Assembly: GCA_039030555.1 (NCBI GenBank)
Contig: JBCCDY010000002.1
Location: forward strand, 124,001 to 188,000
Direction: 5' to 3'
DNA length: 64,000 nucleotides
Origin: JBCCDY01 sp039030555
GTDB taxonomy: Bacteria > Bacteroidota > Bacteroidia > Cytophagales > Cyclobacteriaceae
Part shown: in pieces, positions 63,216 through 64,000 of the stretch
How the letters are laid out: each line of letters starts with the position of its first letter
Numbering within the stretch: position 1 is the first letter of the stretch
Made by a program: the position numbers and the translations under genes
The notes under the pieces: generated by a model
What the model saw: only the letters and a program-made list of their open reading frames with translations
The model's database searches: none
Told to the model about the DNA's origin: nothing

Positions 63216-63244
63216 AAGTACTTAATAGCTTAAATCAGATGATT

Positions 63245-64000
63245 ATGAACAAAAAAGTAATATTTCTATTAATCACTATTTCTCTTTGGAGTTGTGGAGA
63301 TGATGAGGAAGATGGTGGAGGTCTGCCATCGGCCAGCCTGAGTGAGCTTGATGGCTTTTGGACAACCAATACATGGCTTACCAATCCTTCAGGAAATGCA
63401 GGATTACTTACTCTTGAATTTGATGCTACATCGGCTGCTGGAGTAATTTCGACACTTAGCACTAATGAATGGGGGTTTAGCTGTGGTGAGCAGACCTTTC
63501 GCAGTCTTGAATCTGTTGGGTTCAACTCCTTTGCAGGAGAAGGATTAATCCGTTTTGTTGATGGATCCAGTGAATGGGTTCCGACCACTATTACCCTTGT
63601 AGATACTGATCAAATCTCCATAATATTTGATTGCTCTGGCTGTAGCAACCAGGCACTGGCGATGGACAGATTATCCACTGGAACTCCAACATCGGTGGTG
63701 ATTGACACAGACATCAATGAACCCGTAACATTTTTTAATATTGTTTGCGATCCTGAACAAGCAGATTATATAGTTACGGACTTAATCGGTATTGATGATC
63801 TGCTTACTATAGAACCAGGTGTGATTATCGAGTTTGCGGAAAATGCAGGTTTTGTTGTAGGTGAATTTGGAGGCGGTGCTATTACAGCCACAGGCACGGC
63901 TATAGACCCTGTAACATTTACAGGACAGACCAAAACACGGGGTTTCTGGAGAGGTCTTGTTTTCGAAACACGAGATGAGCGTAATGAACTTAACTATGTA
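63245..64000 (+). CDS. Lipoprotein with parallel beta-helix-like domain (cut by window edge)
   Basis: 252 codons, open to the last base. ATG 63245 gives the lipoprotein signal MNKKVIFLLITISLWSCGDDEED (Cys about 17); two earlier in-frame ATGs (63212, 63239) are less suitable. Residues about 30-155 form a beta-rich domain (LSELDGFWTTNTW; ATSAAGVISTL) with paired Cys in FDCSGCSNQ. From about residue 175 the sequence reads LTIEPGVIIEFAENAGFVVGEFGGGAITATGTAIDPVTFTG and RGFWRGLVFET, typical of right-handed beta-helix surface proteins. It lies directly downstream of the hybrid regulator and the AraC-type repeats, so it is a probable target. Function unknown. Confidence 0.75.
   Translation, partial: MNKKVIFLLITISLWSCGDDEEDGGGLPSASLSELDGFWTTNTWLTNPSGNAGLLTLEFDATSAAGVISTLSTNEWGFSCGEQTFRSLESVGFNSFAGEGLIRFVDGSSEWVPTTITLVDTDQISIIFDCSGCSNQALAMDRLSTGTPTSVVIDTDINEPVTFFNIVCDPEQADYIVTDLIGIDDLLTIEPGVIIEFAENAGFVVGEFGGGAITATGTAIDPVTFTGQTKTRGFWRGLVFETRDERNELNYV

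Noticed and set aside
1..64000. CRISPR arrays, tRNA or rRNA genes, insertion sequences
   Set aside because: No regularly spaced repeats, no tRNA-like cloverleaf and no transposase-like protein was found on reading both strands.

Overview
The window comes from a Bacteroidota genome, most likely a marine member of the Cytophagales. The evidence is a SusC/SusD pair, a large secreted protein ending in a type IX secretion (T9SS) sorting domain, many SusD-style lipoproteins, a periplasmic-sensor hybrid kinase with a response regulator and AraC domain, almost no Shine-Dalgarno sequences, and AT-rich intergenic DNA with TAnnTTTG-type -7 boxes. No rRNA, tRNA, CRISPR array or insertion sequence is visible.

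Layout. 1-4.4 kb: the N-terminal end of glutamate synthase (gltB), an exported amidohydrolase, and a membrane GAF/PAS sensor with no output domain. 4.4-9.0 kb (minus strand): a four-gene operon of alpha/beta hydrolase, aldo/keto reductase, SsuD-like flavin monooxygenase and sodium symporter, which resembles the oxidative sulfoquinovose (sulfo-SMO) gene set. 9.2-10.7 kb: small genes. 10.7-16.9 kb: an L-rhamnose catabolic operon (rhaEW-rhaI-rhaB) with a divergent GntR regulator. 17.4-36.8 kb: a polysaccharide utilization locus with SusC, SusD, a five-repeat T9SS protein, two sulfatases, a GH2 beta-galactosidase, a GATase-like protein, a GH78 alpha-rhamnosidase and an Ntn-type acylase. 36.8-38.9 kb: an anomalous patch with hairpins, short repeats and a helix-turn-helix/nucleotidyltransferase gene pair that looks like an integron-type cassette. 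38.9-45.1 kb: an exported DraG-like hydrolase, a phosphotransferase, an FMN-dependent 2-hydroxyacid dehydrogenase, an NCS1 permease with a tiny partner protein, and an exported formylglycine-generating enzyme. 45.2-53.4 kb: galM and a second GH2 on the minus strand, divergent from an SSS symporter, galK and galT. 53.7-59.5 kb: a tripartite RND efflux operon. 59.7-64 kb: a hybrid two-component regulator and the start of a beta-helix lipoprotein.

How the genes fit together. Sulfatases (matured by the linked FGE), beta-galactosidases and an alpha-rhamnosidase suggest a sulfated polymer containing galactose and rhamnose. Galactose enters through an SSS symporter and GalM/GalK/GalT. Rhamnose is handled by RhaI/RhaB/RhaEW, whose product L-lactate could be oxidised by the FMN dehydrogenase at 41-42 kb. 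A 17-bp element, two CAGGAYA-like half-sites exactly 10 bp apart, lies upstream of susC, both GH2 genes, the NCS1 permease and the SSS-galKT operon. It ties these units into one apparent regulon.
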